A stretch of DNA of 64,000 nucleotides, taken from positions 7,421,168-7,485,167 of the forward strand of contig JACSVZ010000016.1 in NCBI GenBank assembly GCA_014706295.1. The letters are read 5' to 3'. Every line of letters starts with the position of its first letter. Positions within the stretch are counted from its first letter, which is position 1. Positions 20,531 to 34,302 of this stretch are shown here, in pieces. Source of the DNA: Lycocorax pyrrhopterus obiensis. Lineage: Eukaryota; Chordata; Aves; Passeriformes; Paradisaeidae. Under the pieces are notes generated by a model. It was not told where the DNA came from. It did no database searches and was given only the letters and a program-made list of their open reading frames with translations. The position numbers and the translations under genes were made by a program.

Positions 20531-23500
20531 TTGAGCAGCCTGCAGGGAGAGACACACTGTGAGTGTGACTGTGGGCTTGCACATGCCCAAAGACATGGTG
20601 GTTATTGTGCCAAGCCAGAGACATGGATGTCAAGGCATTCCACAAAGCCTAGAAGGGGTAATAAAAGTATTTATGAATATTGCAGTCATAGCTGTTACAT
20701 TTTTTAAGACCTCCACAGACTGGACTGATTTATGGCAGTGCAGCTCTTAAAATCAAAACTTACTGCATACAAAAGAAATCAAGGAATTCAGAAGCTATGC
20801 ATTCAAAGAACTATCTAAAAATAAGAAGTACAGCTAGAAAGTTTAATATCCCACTGAGCAAAGGAGAAGGTTTTTCTTGTCTGGCTATGGGAGTGTGTGC
20901 AGTTTTGCTGAAATGTAGTTCTCATTTTGCCTCATACAATCTCTATGGCAGTGACTGCTATTTTTGCTTTAGACAGGGTCTTTTTAATTTCCTTATTTAT
21001 GTTTTCATTAGCATCATAAAGGAGGTATTGTGACTGTTCTCTGCATTCTGCATGTTTAATTCTAAACTCTGACATGCAACAGCCCCTGTTTGGGCTGTGG
21101 CAGCTGGAAATTCAGTACAACTGGCATGCAGTCCCCAAGTCTGTAAAGGAAGTGGAGTGACAAAAATACAAACTTTGCAATAGAACAAATGAAAAAAAAA
21201 TGCTCATAGAGACCAACTGGTGCTGTCTTATACTCACACTTTGACTGCTCTCTGTCACTGCTCAGTATTTTTGTATAATTTTGGCTCTGTATTCTTGGGT
21301 GGCGTGGCAAGGATTCGGTGTTACAGCACAAGTGTCCAGATGTGGAAGTTTGATGTCCAATCACGGCAGCCCAGAGTGGAGAGTGCAGTGCTCTCTTCCA
21401 GTGACAGAGATGCAAATTTTGGTAGCCTAAAAGAACAGTCACTATGAGAGAGATTCTGGAAGCTGGTTAAGAGAGTGAAGCAATGGAGTGAGAAGCTGCT
21501 TGTCCCTCTCAAACCATCCATATTTTTACTGATTCTCCTGAAGGAGTTTCCATCTTGGTTAGAAAATTCTAGCTATTCCATTAAGTCTCTACCAGAACTG
21601 TGAGAAAAAGCTGATGAAAGTTTTGCTTCTTTTCAGAGAATTGTTAAGTTACTCCTTGGCTTACTTGTCATGCTGATAGTCATGTAAGCAGTGGCCTGTG
21701 CGAGTAGAAATGTGGAATTTAGTACTGATGTTCTTGGATGTAGAGTGTAGAAAGGAGCAGAGGACTTTGGCTAGCCAAGATGTTCTGGCACTTTTGAGAG
21801 GTCTGACTTTTAGAGAGAACAAAAACTGAGTTTGTTAGCAACCACTGAAAATGAGATGTCAGAAACACAGTGATTAGTAGTGTACCACTTCAGGTTTAAA
21901 TTTAGAATTCCAGTCCAGAAGTTTTAGCCTCATATGTGAATTTAATAACACATTTATTTTAAACCGCTGCATTGACAGCTTGTAGGAGGCCAAATTCTTT
22001 TGGTAACGCACAGAAGATGCAGCTCTCAGAAAATACCTGTGCTTTCTTTTTTTTTTTTAATATGCCTTCGTCCCAAGGTGATTTGAGTAGCATCAAACAA
22101 GTTATGATAAACAGAGCCTGAGAGCTGGATAGATTTATGTTGCTGATATGCCTCCTTAGCCATGCAGAGAGATAGCAGAGTAAGAGTTTGTTAATTATCT
22201 CCTCAAACCAGTTAACCAAGCTCTTTTTGTCCATGCCTGATTTCAGCCCTTGGTCAGGAAGATGATAGGGAAATGAGAGTTTGAACACCAGCCTCTAATT
22301 AAATCTGTTGGAGGTTTATTTCTGGCCTTGTGTTGTGCTTGTTGAGTGTCTCAAGGCAAGTACCTGTGTCTCTTGCAGAGGTGTGGTAAGCAATGCTCTG
22401 CAGCACCCTGAGGGTGGAACAGTTTGTACTTCTCTTTAGAAACACTGCCCAGACTCTGTTTCTAGACTGCTTCCATGTCCAAGGTGTGCACGGACAAGTA
22501 AAGTGAGATGTGCCCCAGAAAAATGCTGTGGAAGTGATGTATTTAAATGCTTAGGTAATGCAGTGGTAAATCCTGTATAAAACCTGTGTGTAACCAGGAA
22601 AGAGCATAGGGTAATATATCAGCTTGCTGCTTTAAGGTATTTCCAGACTCTGACTACATTTCATGTTCTCCTCATTAGTCAAAATTTCCATACCCTCCTT
22701 TCATGTCCGTTATTTCATCTGTCACGTGCAGCAGTAGAAATCTGAGACTGGTTTCCAAACATAATTCTAGGAAGGTGTCCCTGCCTTTAGCCTCTGCCAT
22801 GAAATTCAGCAGAGAAGAACATTTAAAATAAGACATCAATTATAGAATATATGCAAAAAAATGAAATGCCATAGACCTTATGGAGGAGGCTTGCAGACAT
22901 CTTTCCTGTTGTAAAGGGAAGTGACAAGAACCCAAGCTGGTAAAAGTTTTGTGAGAAAGATGCCAGAACCTTCTGTCATAATCCCTTCTCAAAGGCTTTA
23001 GCTAACAACAAACAAGTTCTGTTACAATATAAGCCAGGATAATGTATAAATATACAAAATTCATAATGTCCAAGTCAGTCAGGATGTAAAACAAGGAGTT
23101 TAAATAAACTCCTCACTCTCCATCCCTTCCCAGCTCTGTCATAGTGGCGGACGGTACATCCTTGCTTCTGTGCTTAGTTTAACTCATTTCAGTTGTTTTG
23201 TGGACTGCAAAAGCCTCTAGCAGTGCCCCCCGGTCTCTCAGATGGTTTATTAATTATTTCTCCATTTCTTTCAGTGTGCATTCCTGTTTGAGTTCAAGCT
23301 TTTTTGCTTTGTGCTGTGGCTTTTTCATTCAGAAGTCCCAAGGCCATGGCTCAGTTGCTGTTGTGCTGTGCTGACTGAGCTGCTGGGGTGCTGAAGGAGA
23401 AGTGACTCCCACCCCACGGGCTCTGTCTGGCACTGTGGTAGGGAAGAGCTGCACTGGAGAGATGGATGCGAGTAGCTCTGAGTGTTTTGATCTGTGTTTA

Positions 23501-24128
23501 GAAACCTGTTCAGCTCTGCGGTTATACCCATCACTGGCTTTGCAATACTGTTATTTTTGTTTATTCCATAGCATAATCAGAACATGAGTGTTCCTCAGTA
23601 AGAGTAAATGGTAACTGATGCAATTGCAATGTTTTTAATATTCATATTGCTACTGTCCCTTAGCCAGCATCAGATTTGCTTTGTTAGACACTCATGCATA
23701 TTGAACAGAGGTATGAATTGATATACAGAGTTTTGGGGTTGGTTGGGTTTGTTTGGTTTTTTTTTTTCCTTCCAAGTGGTTGCAGTTACTTCAAAACCCA
23801 TCCATTTCTGTTATTCAAATGTTGAACTGCATTAGACAAGTACAGGCTTAGGAAACATTCAGCCCAGAAAACTCCCACCTGGAAATGCAAATTGCATCTT
23901 AAACCCCTTCTTCCCCATCCCTGCACACTGTGGGTAGTCTCCTCTGGAGAAGGCAATGACATCAAAACCATACGAATGCTCTGGAGAGGGGAAAGGCCCA
24001 GAGCTGAATCTAAAGCATCATTATGGGCTCATTCAAGCTGCTGATTGTCAGAGAAAGCTGAGCCTTGTACCAACTTGCTAAAGGTACTTTTAAGCTATTA
24101 ACACATCATCATAATACTGTAGGAGTTT

Positions 24129-24137
24129 GGGGGGGGG
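24129..24137. repeat. G9 homopolymer
   Basis: A run of nine G in AT-rich sequence; simple repeat. Confidence 0.85.
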
Positions 24138-27100
24138 AAATAAGCCACAAAAATAGTTTTCTGTGACTGTAACTCGATCTGGTGAATGACAATATGTTCT
24201 GAATGCTGTTTGTGTAGTTCTCATTATGATTGCGGCCTTAGATAATTAGTTAATAAACAAGGCTATGGCAAAGCCTATGTCACTGCTTTCATCATATGTT
24301 GCAAGTATTTCAGAGGTCAGGAATGAATGGCAGAGTCAATGAGGTCTCTTTGAACTCATTTGCCCCCTAATTCTTCCATAATCTTTAAATCTGCATTCCA
24401 TTACCTCTAAAACATTTGCTGAACATGATTCTATGTCAGTTAAGATGCATATTCCTGGGTTCAAATAACCTCCACTGCCCCCTCTTCCTCTCTGTGGCCT
24501 CCACTGGGTTCCACTTAACTGCATTTCAGGCTCTCCAAGGTGTGGTAGCTATTTGTGAAAGCAAAGCCATGTCATTTCTTCTTTTGTGATGATGGCTGGT
24601 TTCTCTAGTGTTTTCTCTCAGGTCTTGATTTTCCTCATTCTGTGTTCCTGATATTGATGGCTTTCTTTTCCTTATTCTTTATGAAAGAACTGCTTGAATT
24701 TCATTCTTTTGCCTCACCAAACTCTGCTCAATTCAGTGAAACTCTTGACATGAGTAAAATGGGAGGGCAGAACCTCTGTATAATGTTATGATTGGTGTTT
24801 GGGGTTTAACCTGCAATGTCTTTTCTTGTCTTTTTTCTTAATCGGATGGTAAGTGATTGTTTAGTGCTGACTCTGGGCCTATCTAATTTTTCCATGATCA
24901 TGTAGCATTTTCTATGTTTTTTAGTGAGCTGATTTTTTGTTTCTTGGTAGTTTGAGTTTTTTTTCTTTTCTGCATGTGGCAGATGGAACTGAATGGGTTC
25001 TCAACCCCTTTCTCTTGCATTATTCCTTGATCATTCTTAGACTAAGAGTCTGTTCTGGTTTTTCATCTCTCATTTCTTCTTCTGTGTGTTGTTACTCTCT
25101 GGATGTTGGCATTGCATTCTCTTCCTCCTTGGACTTTCATTTGCCATCAGCCCCATTTGGCCAATGATTGTTGTTTTCTTACTCCAGCTACACCTCTAGC
25201 AGCTCCCTCAAAAGATCTTTCTTCCTCCTTCCGTCTGAGGGTGGCATACAGAACCTCTCTTTTCTTTGCACCTTCCCAGCGAATATTCTTGTCCCTGATT
25301 AATTTTATTGGTGCTAATGGAATTCTGTGGCTATCTCTTTGTCGAAGAACATTAGATCAGCCCGTTTCAGATCTGATTCCTTAGGACCAAATTAAATCTT
25401 CATCTGGTCTCTTATATCTTGTGGATGTCTAGTCCATCAACGCAATTGCAAGAGCTCTTACCTGTGTGTGTCGGGAGAATCTGCCTCACATTTTCATGCC
25501 TTGCGTGTTGACAGGGCAAGGTCTGTGCAGATGGCTGAACTTGTCCATGTTGCTGTTGTTTTTCTGTTGTTTCCATGGATTCTCCTGTTTGTTACAAGCT
25601 CTGTTTCTGTCTGTTTGTTCCATTACTTAGAGGTCTTGCACATGAACCGTGAGAGGGACCTCTGTGGAATCAATTGTATTTGTACTGGATTTTGTACCAG
25701 TTTTTAGTGTTTCTTTCTCATGCTTTTTGTATTCAGAAAGACATATTCCATTGTATTACAATCTCTGGGACTAAATAACATGAGCTCAGGGAGTGTTCCT
25801 TTGTCACACTTCTGCTAAGAAAACAACAGTTCTCCAATCTTCCATGGTCTTTCAGTCTCCTCAAAAGATCAGTTGCTGGATTTTGACTTATCCAACTTCC
25901 TTTTTATCCCTTTAATACTTATGTTATTGGTAGAAAATATGAGTTCTTTTTCATCTTACTTAAACTAATTTTACACCTGTATATTCCCACTAGCATTGAC
26001 TTAATCTACTGTGAAGTGAATGAAATCAGAATCAGGACCACTGAATGTATAAAACATACTTGGGTTTGCAGGTCTGATTAGCTGTGAAATGTTTCATGGC
26101 AATTGTGAGTGCAGGATGGTGTACAATGACACACTGTTTGGTACTCTGGGACAGCCAGGCCTGCAGGGCCCACAGGAGACAGGCGGGAGAGCTCTGTAAA
26201 AATGAGAGAGGTGACAGAACAGCAAGTGAGAAGAGGAGAGAGGGAGAACGTGAGGACGGATAGAAGAATGTGTAAATGGACTGATGAATGATGAGAGAAT
26301 GTGCAGCTGAATTAAAGAATGTGTGAGCTGATAGATGGGAGATTGGGCAAGCAGACAGCAGAACCAAATGCATTTTGGGGCATGAATAAATGTTCCAAAG
26401 AGCTATAAAGAGGAGAAGAGACTGAGGGGATATAAAGATTAAATAAAGGGCTCAGAAGATGAGGGTATTCACAGCCAGGCTGGCAAACATTACAGTGGCA
26501 TGACCAGGAGAATGTTGATGAGCAATTGAGGGAAGGAGAAAGGCGGCACTGGCTGACATCAAAAGGCTTGGGGGAAAGCCCTAAGTGACACTGGTGTGGC
26601 AGGGCAGATCTAGCAGTGCCTTGAATTGCCCTCTGAAGAAGCTGGCTTTTCCCCTGGGATTGTCCTGAGAGGTTTCTAAGGCCATATACGATCTCTGTTC
26701 TGTGCATGTTAAGTTGGATGGATGTGCAAGCATATTTCTGATAACCGTACTCTGTGGCCTGGATTGAGAGCCCTCCTGGCATATGGGCGCAGACTCTCCA
26801 GAGCTTGTGGTATTCTCATATATTCATGTTTCCTGAAATAACTTTGGGAGGCTAAAGAACAGCTTGAGAGGTGTAAGCTCTTAATCCTGGCACTGAAATC
26901 AGATCCCTTAGATTAGACAGTGTAAACCTCCCAGGTCATGAGATGCAGCATCCTCAGAGCATGGAACTGGAAGTGTTCTCTTCTGTACAGATTCAGGGAG
27001 ATTACTTAGATTTCAGAAGAGGGGACTGGGATCAGTCTAATGAACAGTGAGAATCAGCAGAGGTTTTTTTCTCTATTCCTTGTCTGCTTCTTTCCCTTAG

Positions 27101-30100
27101 AAAGCCTTAACCCATAGGAAATGCTGGTAAGAACTGTCTGTGTTGTCTTTGTATGTTTTGGCTGGAAGACTGAGGCTGTCACTTCTTACGCAGTCTTAGC
27201 TGGAATTTACTACTGGAAACTAGTCTGAGTTAAAATTAAGTGCTATTTTTGACTGGTCAGATTTTATTCTCCATCTGCTACATAATCTGTTTTGCCATGG
27301 TGCTGCACAAATTCTTTTGCTGGGATGAGAAATGAGGTTGTTAGGGACAGAAAGAGGCAGCTGTCGAGTAAATCTGCTTTTTGTGAGGGCAGAGCTACCT
27401 TAAAAGAGTATCTGAATCTATAGACAAAGATGCTTCTTACCTATAGTGATTTTTAAATTTGTTTTTCAAACTGATGATGTAACAGAGCTCTCCATGGGGC
27501 AAAAGAGGAGGGTAGAGCTTTCTTGGACTGCTGTCATGCAATAGGTCCTGTGTGACAGCATAAACCATCAAGGGCAAGGGATATGTGCTGGTGAGGGACT
27601 ACTGACTGGCTTCATTATCTTTTAAGCATGGTGGGAGCAGGATCTAAGTCATTCTTACTCTCTGATCACCAAAGGGAGAATGTTCCTACGTTAACTCAAC
27701 ATGGAGCAAATTCATTGTAGCAAAGCACATCCAACAATACATAAAGATTTGCAATCAATGCACATTTGTTTCTCTTTATAATTCATGAGCATTGTTTTGC
27801 CAGACTAAATGATCTTTTTTGAGTACTGAAGCCATCCTATCTGATTGCTGAAACCAGTCAATATCACTAAAAACATAAACTATGACAGCGATCATTCATA
27901 AAGGCCTATTTTCTGCAGGTATTGTTCCGGTAGGCAGCAGAGCTGTAGAGGTCGTTGCACTTTTTAAGCAAACTTGTAGTGTGCAAATAAATCCAAACTA
28001 TAAGAATTCCCTTCTAAGAAAATGTTTTTTGAAACATATTCCTAAAAGTTCCATTAATCTATTACATGGATTTGCTATCTATGTTTTGCCAAGGGCTTTG
28101 TGAAGCAGAACTGCTTCCTCTTCGCCCTGTGCCTGAGTACAGACATCCACATCTGCACTAGTGGGAGACAGACTAACATGTTCAGTGTTTCTGTTGAGGA
28201 CTCTGTGCAGCTTTCAGGGCTTCATTTTCTATGCAGTGAGATGATTTTTTTAGTCTCTTTTAATTGTCCTGGATTAATAGTCTTCAAAAGAATCCAGGTA
28301 GAAAAGAGGTACAAATAAAACTCCATGTTACTTCATTAAACGTTGCATAGTCAGGATATAAAGTAGGGTTTGATCGTTTCACCCAGGAGCTGAAGCTGGT
28401 GATCAACAGATGTCTGATCTTGGCTCAGAATAAGTATGGTAAGCAAATTGTGCTCCAGGGAGATGCATAGCTTGAATTATGGAAGTGCTGTAGAGGTCAC
28501 ACGTGAGATATGGTAGTGAAGGTGATTTGTTCTGGTGCAGTTCTTAAAACACTTCTAAGTAGAAAGGATAGGAATTTTATTTTAATAAACTCTAAGATTT
28601 CTTTCCAATTTAGAAAGGGTATTGCCATACCTTCTGTGACTTTCTGAAGTGTCTGTAAATAGCTGAAATAGATTAGAAAAAGTTCAGTGCTGAGTAGTTG
28701 TCCTTGCTGATCTGATAGTGGGGGTGGGAAGACGTTAGAGGCACTGAGTAATAACCAATACATCTTCAGTAGTCATGCAAACCTTTGTGGTCATGCAAGA
28801 TTAAAGGTCCTGGCAAGGCTGATAATGGTCCCATGTCCTCACTCAGTTTTTATCCAATCTGTTGCCTGAGAACGATTTGTAAGGGGTACAGACACAATTA
28901 CAAGTCAATAGGGTGCTGAACTTCAGAGTTAAGTGATGGGGAAAAGGAGTATAAACTCCAACACTCCAAACCCTTATGATCTACTTTTTTTTCTCAGAGA
29001 TAGTGAGCCAGAACTTTCTGCTGGAACTAGTTTAGGATTTTATACAAGATAAAAAGGCAGGGAGATGTGGGTGTCTTACAGTTTATTCTCGCCAATTATT
29101 TTCTGAATATTTCTGTGTCATGATTTATTGGCACTGGCCTCTCATTCTTAGCAGTGTCGGCTACCAAGAATTTTAGAGTGACCTGGTGAGACTTTCACTC
29201 CTTTTTTGATCAATTAAAACTGGATGAGCTGCCCCTTAATCCATAGTTACAAGTTTTAATGATTGGCGAGGTATCTAGTGAAACATTCCAGAGAAGACCA
29301 TGGTAAAATTGCTGTCTGAGGTGTTTTTTCAGGTTCCAAGCGCAAGAAATGCACTAAATATGCCCTTTCAGGGCAAAGATCTGCAGAAATCATGAGAAAC
29401 TTTGCAGGTCATAGAATAACCTATGGAAACCAGGGACTGCAGGCTGATGACACCACACGTTATAACTCCCGTGGTGTGTCTGTACCGTGTGCTACAAGAC
29501 AAAGCACCAAATGTTAGAAACCACAGGGTCAGAACAGTCACTTAAAAGCAAATGGGCCCAAGGTGAGTCAGGGCAACACTCTGTACTCTGCTGGGAATGT
29601 CCAGCTCAACATACATCCCTCCTTTTTCAGCAGCTGTGGTGGGTTTATCAGTAAACTCTGCCTCTGTGTCTCCCAATTCTGGTGCTGCCCAGCCTGGCTC
29701 TCCAGGACTCTACATTCAGGGTGTACCTGTCCAGTACATCTGTCCTTCTTGTCTTCCCCCCTGGCCCTTGCAGCCATAAGAACAACCCAGCCTTGTTCCC
29801 TGGGGACAGACATCATTCTCCAGCATCTGCTGAGAATCCTTGAGTCAGCCCTAGAGCCAGGCTAATCAGTCAGAGCACAACACCACGTTGACACAGCCAT
29901 CCTGCTGCTGGGAGCAGAAATGAAATCTGTGTGTTGTACCACAGACAAGCGTGCTCTCGAGGAGCTGGGATGTGAGTCTGTGCAGTGGCATTCTGCTTTG
30001 CTGTAATTCCCTGTCAGGCACTGGGTATGGGCTTTGGTTAGCACAATTCCAGCCAAACAACAGTCAAATAAATTCAATTATCAAGTAAACAGCCTAATAG

Positions 30101-30993
30101 TCTGCTAGGTACTATGTATTTCTCTTCTGGACTCTGTGCAATATTATGTTAATCTTGTTTATGTTAGATTTTGCCAAAAAGTCTTCCTTTAAACTAGCAC
30201 TAAAGACTGGCTGTTCTGCTCCCCGCCAAGATAGATGTGAAAGTAGCTCATGTGCTAGGCCTGTGTTTCTTCTACACACCTGCGGAGCAGGGCAGTAGTC
30301 AGTAGCTAAAAAAAAAATGGTGATGGATAGCAGCAATTATAAACCAATAATATACGGGAAACAGAAAAGATTGCAAAGAATTTCCTGCCATATGCATTTA
30401 GGAGGCATCTGGACTACATCTGGGAAAGCACACACTGAGGGAGCTGCAGCTTGCTGGAGGTGCATGTCTGTGCTATCAAGAATGATGATAAAATGGTGCT
30501 ATTCATGTTTACTTCTTTGTGTGTTGAGGGGAGGCACGGAATACTCAATAGGAAGCATTTCTCCAAACAGATGGAGTACAAGGCAGCATTAATTGACTGA
30601 GGAGTAGGGGAGATCACCTTGTGAGCTGTTTGCTCACTTTATTGCTTAATCATATTCAGGATGATTGATAACATCCCTTAAAGGGCGAGGTACTGTGATT
30701 GTGATTAGCATAAGTGGTGACATGTAAATATGACCGACCTTAACATTTACATTTTGGCTTAGTGGCCACAGGGACAAGCTGATGTGGAGGAATGCATGTT
30801 GCTAATGAGTCATTAAAAACAAGGGGATTGGAACCCATCTGAAAGCTGTGCCTGCTGTGTCACCAGAGCAGAGTAATTTCTTAAAAAAGAATTGGATGCC
30901 TGTTGAGAAAATTGCGGAAGGAAGGAGAAGATTATTTCTTAAAGAGTATTTTCTAATGTGTGGAAAACTTTCAGGTGGTGCCCTTTTTCTTAA

Positions 30994-31012
30994 TTTTTTT
31001 TTTTTTTTTTTT
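30994..31012. repeat. T19 homopolymer
   Basis: A run of 19 T preceded by another short T run. There is no target-site duplication or retrocopy body next to it that I can see. Confidence 0.85.
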
Positions 31013-33101
31013 GTCATCCCTCTCCCCTGATGAAAACTGATTATGGACCTGACTTCCTGATGGGCTACTGAGAGTTTTGGTCAACTGGTCTCTCCAGTTT
31101 ATATGCACATTCCTGTAAATATTGAAACAACTCATGGTTGTCTGTGAGGATATTTAAGAAGAAATGAAGAAAAACCCCAAAAACCAAGCTAGGTTTCCTA
31201 ATTCTACTGAAGTAAATTCAAGCAGTTTTCCACTAGTGGACAGTGGGCTTTTATCCTGGACCACTTGTACTGTCTGTCAGAAGAAGTGGCTTGAAAATGC
31301 CTTTACACCAGGCTACCGGTAAGATGTTCAAAAGCCTCAGTGCCTCTGTTTTCTGAGGAACATTGTAAGGGGCTTCTCTTGCAGCCTTTGAAATTCCAAC
31401 CTTCAGCTAATAAATTTGACTTCATGAGTACACTAGGGGAGCAGTGATGACTTGGCTTGTATTTTTAGACAGGCCCTAGGCTGATTCTTTGTTCTATCAA
31501 AGTTTATATATTCTGGAAGTTACTGTAAAATATATTTGTTTGATCTTCCAAGGCTTGCAATTACTCTCATGTTTTCTTTTCTGCACAAAGACTGATGCAG
31601 GCAAAAAAGAAAATGCTTGTTTTAAAGTAAATTTATTTTACTGGAGATGAGCAACAATTTGTATCTGATGGATGAGTTTCATGATGGATTATTCCAGAGC
31701 TTCAGACATACCTTGTGGGGGTCTAAAATTCATGTGTGAGATAGGGGGCAAAATGTTGTGTGCTGTAGTTAATCCATACTTGTCAAGAAACAGCAGCACA
31801 GGTCAGCTGCTGGTTCCTTTAATAACCAAGGTGTTACATCAGCACTCATTGCATCCAGTCCTTCTGATCTGTGAGTGTCCATCCCTGGAAGGAATTCAGA
31901 ATAATTATGGACCCAAGAATCATTCTGAAGCTGAAATTGAAAGATTTTCTACTACAAGAGCAATGTTTTTTCTAGGTCTCCCTCAGGAAAAAATATTGTT
32001 TACATCTGAAACCTTTCTCACAGGGTTTAGAAGACTAAGTTGTCACTTTTTTCCCTTGCCAAACTATCCTCTGAACACAAGTGGGTTTTAGTCAAGCTGT
32101 CAAGATTGACACTTCTTTGAGTTGTAACCTGCCTGTGGGGTAGCATGGTTCAAGAGGACTGGTGGATCTGCCTTGTTACAAACCTCTGTGGTCCTTGGGA
32201 AAAGGAAATATGTTTAAAAGCTTTTGTTTCCTTGCTTCTCTGCGTGTTGTTCCCATTTGGCAGAGTGTTTGCAGGATTCTGTAGCTGGTTCCTGCTGAGT
32301 GCTCGACTGCACCTGAGTATGGGCTGTGAAACCTGGGCTGTTCTCACCTCTCCTACCCCTGCAAATGGGCAGGTAACTGGACAGAAATACCTTGCTTTTC
32401 CCCTACTCTTCTGGGGAGGAAAGGGCTTGACAATCCAGGTGTAGTACCACAGGAATTAGAGGTACCTGGAGATGTCTGTGGGGAGCATGGGCTGGTTATT
32501 CTGGCTCTGTTCCCTACTCACTCGACGCTGTCTGCTGGAGACTGAGCTGGAAGTTGGTGACTGCAGATGCTGCAAGTCTGTCTAATGCACCCCAATTCCC
32601 AAAGCGGCCTTTCTGCAGTCCCTTGGCCATAAAAAAGGTGGCTGCTCATATCTAAACCTAAATCTCAAAGATATATCATGCCTGGTAACACTTTCCATAG
32701 GGTCCAGAGAAGTGCACAAAAGGAGAGGAAACATTGCTAAAAATAAATGCAAATATTACTAAAAAATAAAATGTTCTGATTAAAGTTACCAACACAACAG
32801 GATATGCACAGTCATCTAGAGAGCAGATGACTTACTATCATCATGAGTGGAAGTGCTATCCCAGTATGCAGTAGAATTAATTATTTTCCCTTTTTTAACT
32901 TCAGGCCTGCTGATCCTTGTGTGCTGAGGAGGTAGACTCCATACAGACTTGCTTTCAAGTGAAAAAAACAATCAAAGAAATGAAGGATGTTGATGTTTCA
33001 TTATTTCCTTTAAAGGCTTTTCCAACATTTTTTTTTTATTGTGGTGGGATTGTTTTCCTTTTATTTTTTTTTCTCCATGACTCCATTCTCATGTCTTTCA
33101 G

Positions 33102-33168
33102 CTGTTGGGCTGACACAAGAGCAGGGGAAGTCAGTGAAGGCTTCTCTGAGTGCCTCAGCTTGCTCTGG
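33102..33168 (+). other. Candidate exon (67 bp) of unassigned + strand transcript
   Basis: A long T-rich tract (from about 33030) ends CATGTCTTTCAG at 33101. The donor GCTCTGG|GTAAGT follows at 33169. The length is not a multiple of three, which suits a non-coding 5' exon better than a coding one. The interior is rich in GAAG/GAGC purine motifs. No protein match was recognised. Confidence 0.3.
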
Positions 33169-34103
33169 GTAAGTGCTGTACTATGGGCAAGGCCTGACAC
33201 AAACACAGGAGGTGGCAGTGCCATCAGGTGGGCTGAAAAATTGGGAATTACTCATAGACCACTTGGTTCATCTCTTTGTTTCCTCACTGTGTTTTACAGA
33301 GTCTTAACAAGTACCAGTCACACTGAGCTTGGTTCAGGATCCAGACACGTAAAAGCATGTAGTGTTTTCTGTAGCATTGTGAGACTGAGTTGTAAGAGTA
33401 AAAATTGGACCTTTTGGACAAATTCCATCTCTGATTCATGCAGTTGATGTATGGTCCATTCACGCAGCATTTTGGGGAGTTTCTGATACGTCTGTAGACA
33501 ATATTTATTGGAATTATTTTGTGAGACTTGTGTGAAGAAGCACACATATGGTGGAAGCATCCAGAAAAGGAGTGTTCCCAAAGAATGTTTCTGAAGGCAA
33601 TTTCTGCTTGTTTGTTGGATCTCATGTATAAAAGTAACATCATCATACATTGATGTGCATAGCTGGTTGGAAAGAAAGGAGCTGAAAAATATGCTTTGAT
33701 TCTAGAGTGAGGCTTGAGGGTGATGTATGTAATTATTGTGCTTTAAATAAACACCAAAAAAAACATAAGAGTCTTCTGTTTCTTCTCTTCCCACCTTTTC
33801 CAAGCTTTGGGGATTAACTGGCAAGATTCACGTGTCCTAAATATGAAGCTGCTGGATGAGAGGAGCGCAAAAGCAAGTCCGTGTTGTCTGTCAGCCTCCA
33901 AGGAGGAGTTTCCAAATGATGAAGTAAGCACTGAACTCAATCTGGAAACTTTAAACAAAGCAAATGTGTCAGAACAAGGGCAGAAAATATCTTATCCCTC
34001 AATGAGGTTCAGAAACTGATGTGAAAATGAAATTGAAATGTGGGAAGTGCTCGGAGGCCCCATTTCTGCCAACAAAGAAAAAAACCCCATCCCAAACCAA
34101 ACA

Positions 34104-34131
34104 AATAACCCCACAACAAAACAAACAAACA
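34104..34131. repeat. (AAAC)n-like microsatellite
   Basis: An imperfect array of AAAC/ACAA units, roughly complementary to the TTTG array 150 bases downstream. Confidence 0.7.
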
Positions 34132-34276
34132 AGACTCAAGGCTAAAGAGTGATTAATTTTCATGAGTGAAGTTACCAGACCTGCAGATGACAGTATTGCT
34201 TCAGGAGACACAGTGGCTGAGAATACCCTTCCCTGTGTTTTTTACCTTCTATTCTGTTTTGAAGAAATTGCTGGGG

Positions 34277-34302
34277 GTTTTGTTTGTTTGTTTGTTTGTT
34301 TG
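34277..34302. repeat. (TTTG)n microsatellite
   Basis: About six clean TTTG units; an inverted counterpart to the AAAC-rich tract at 34104-34131. Confidence 0.85.

Larger units (their letters stand above)
20540..33100. other. Long non-coding stretch, presumed intron
   Basis: 12.5 kb without any recognised exon of a known protein, RNA gene or well-preserved transposon. It holds small homopolymers (G9 at 24129-24137, T19 at 30994-31012), T-rich tracts, and a strong donor-like CCAAG|GTGAGT at 29563 without a convincing acceptor. Confidence 0.5.

Noticed and set aside
32917..33447. 176-codon open frame on the + strand
   Set aside because: It includes the T-rich pyrimidine tract (giving a hydrophobic F/L run) and the candidate donor at 33169. 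No family resemblance; probably chance.
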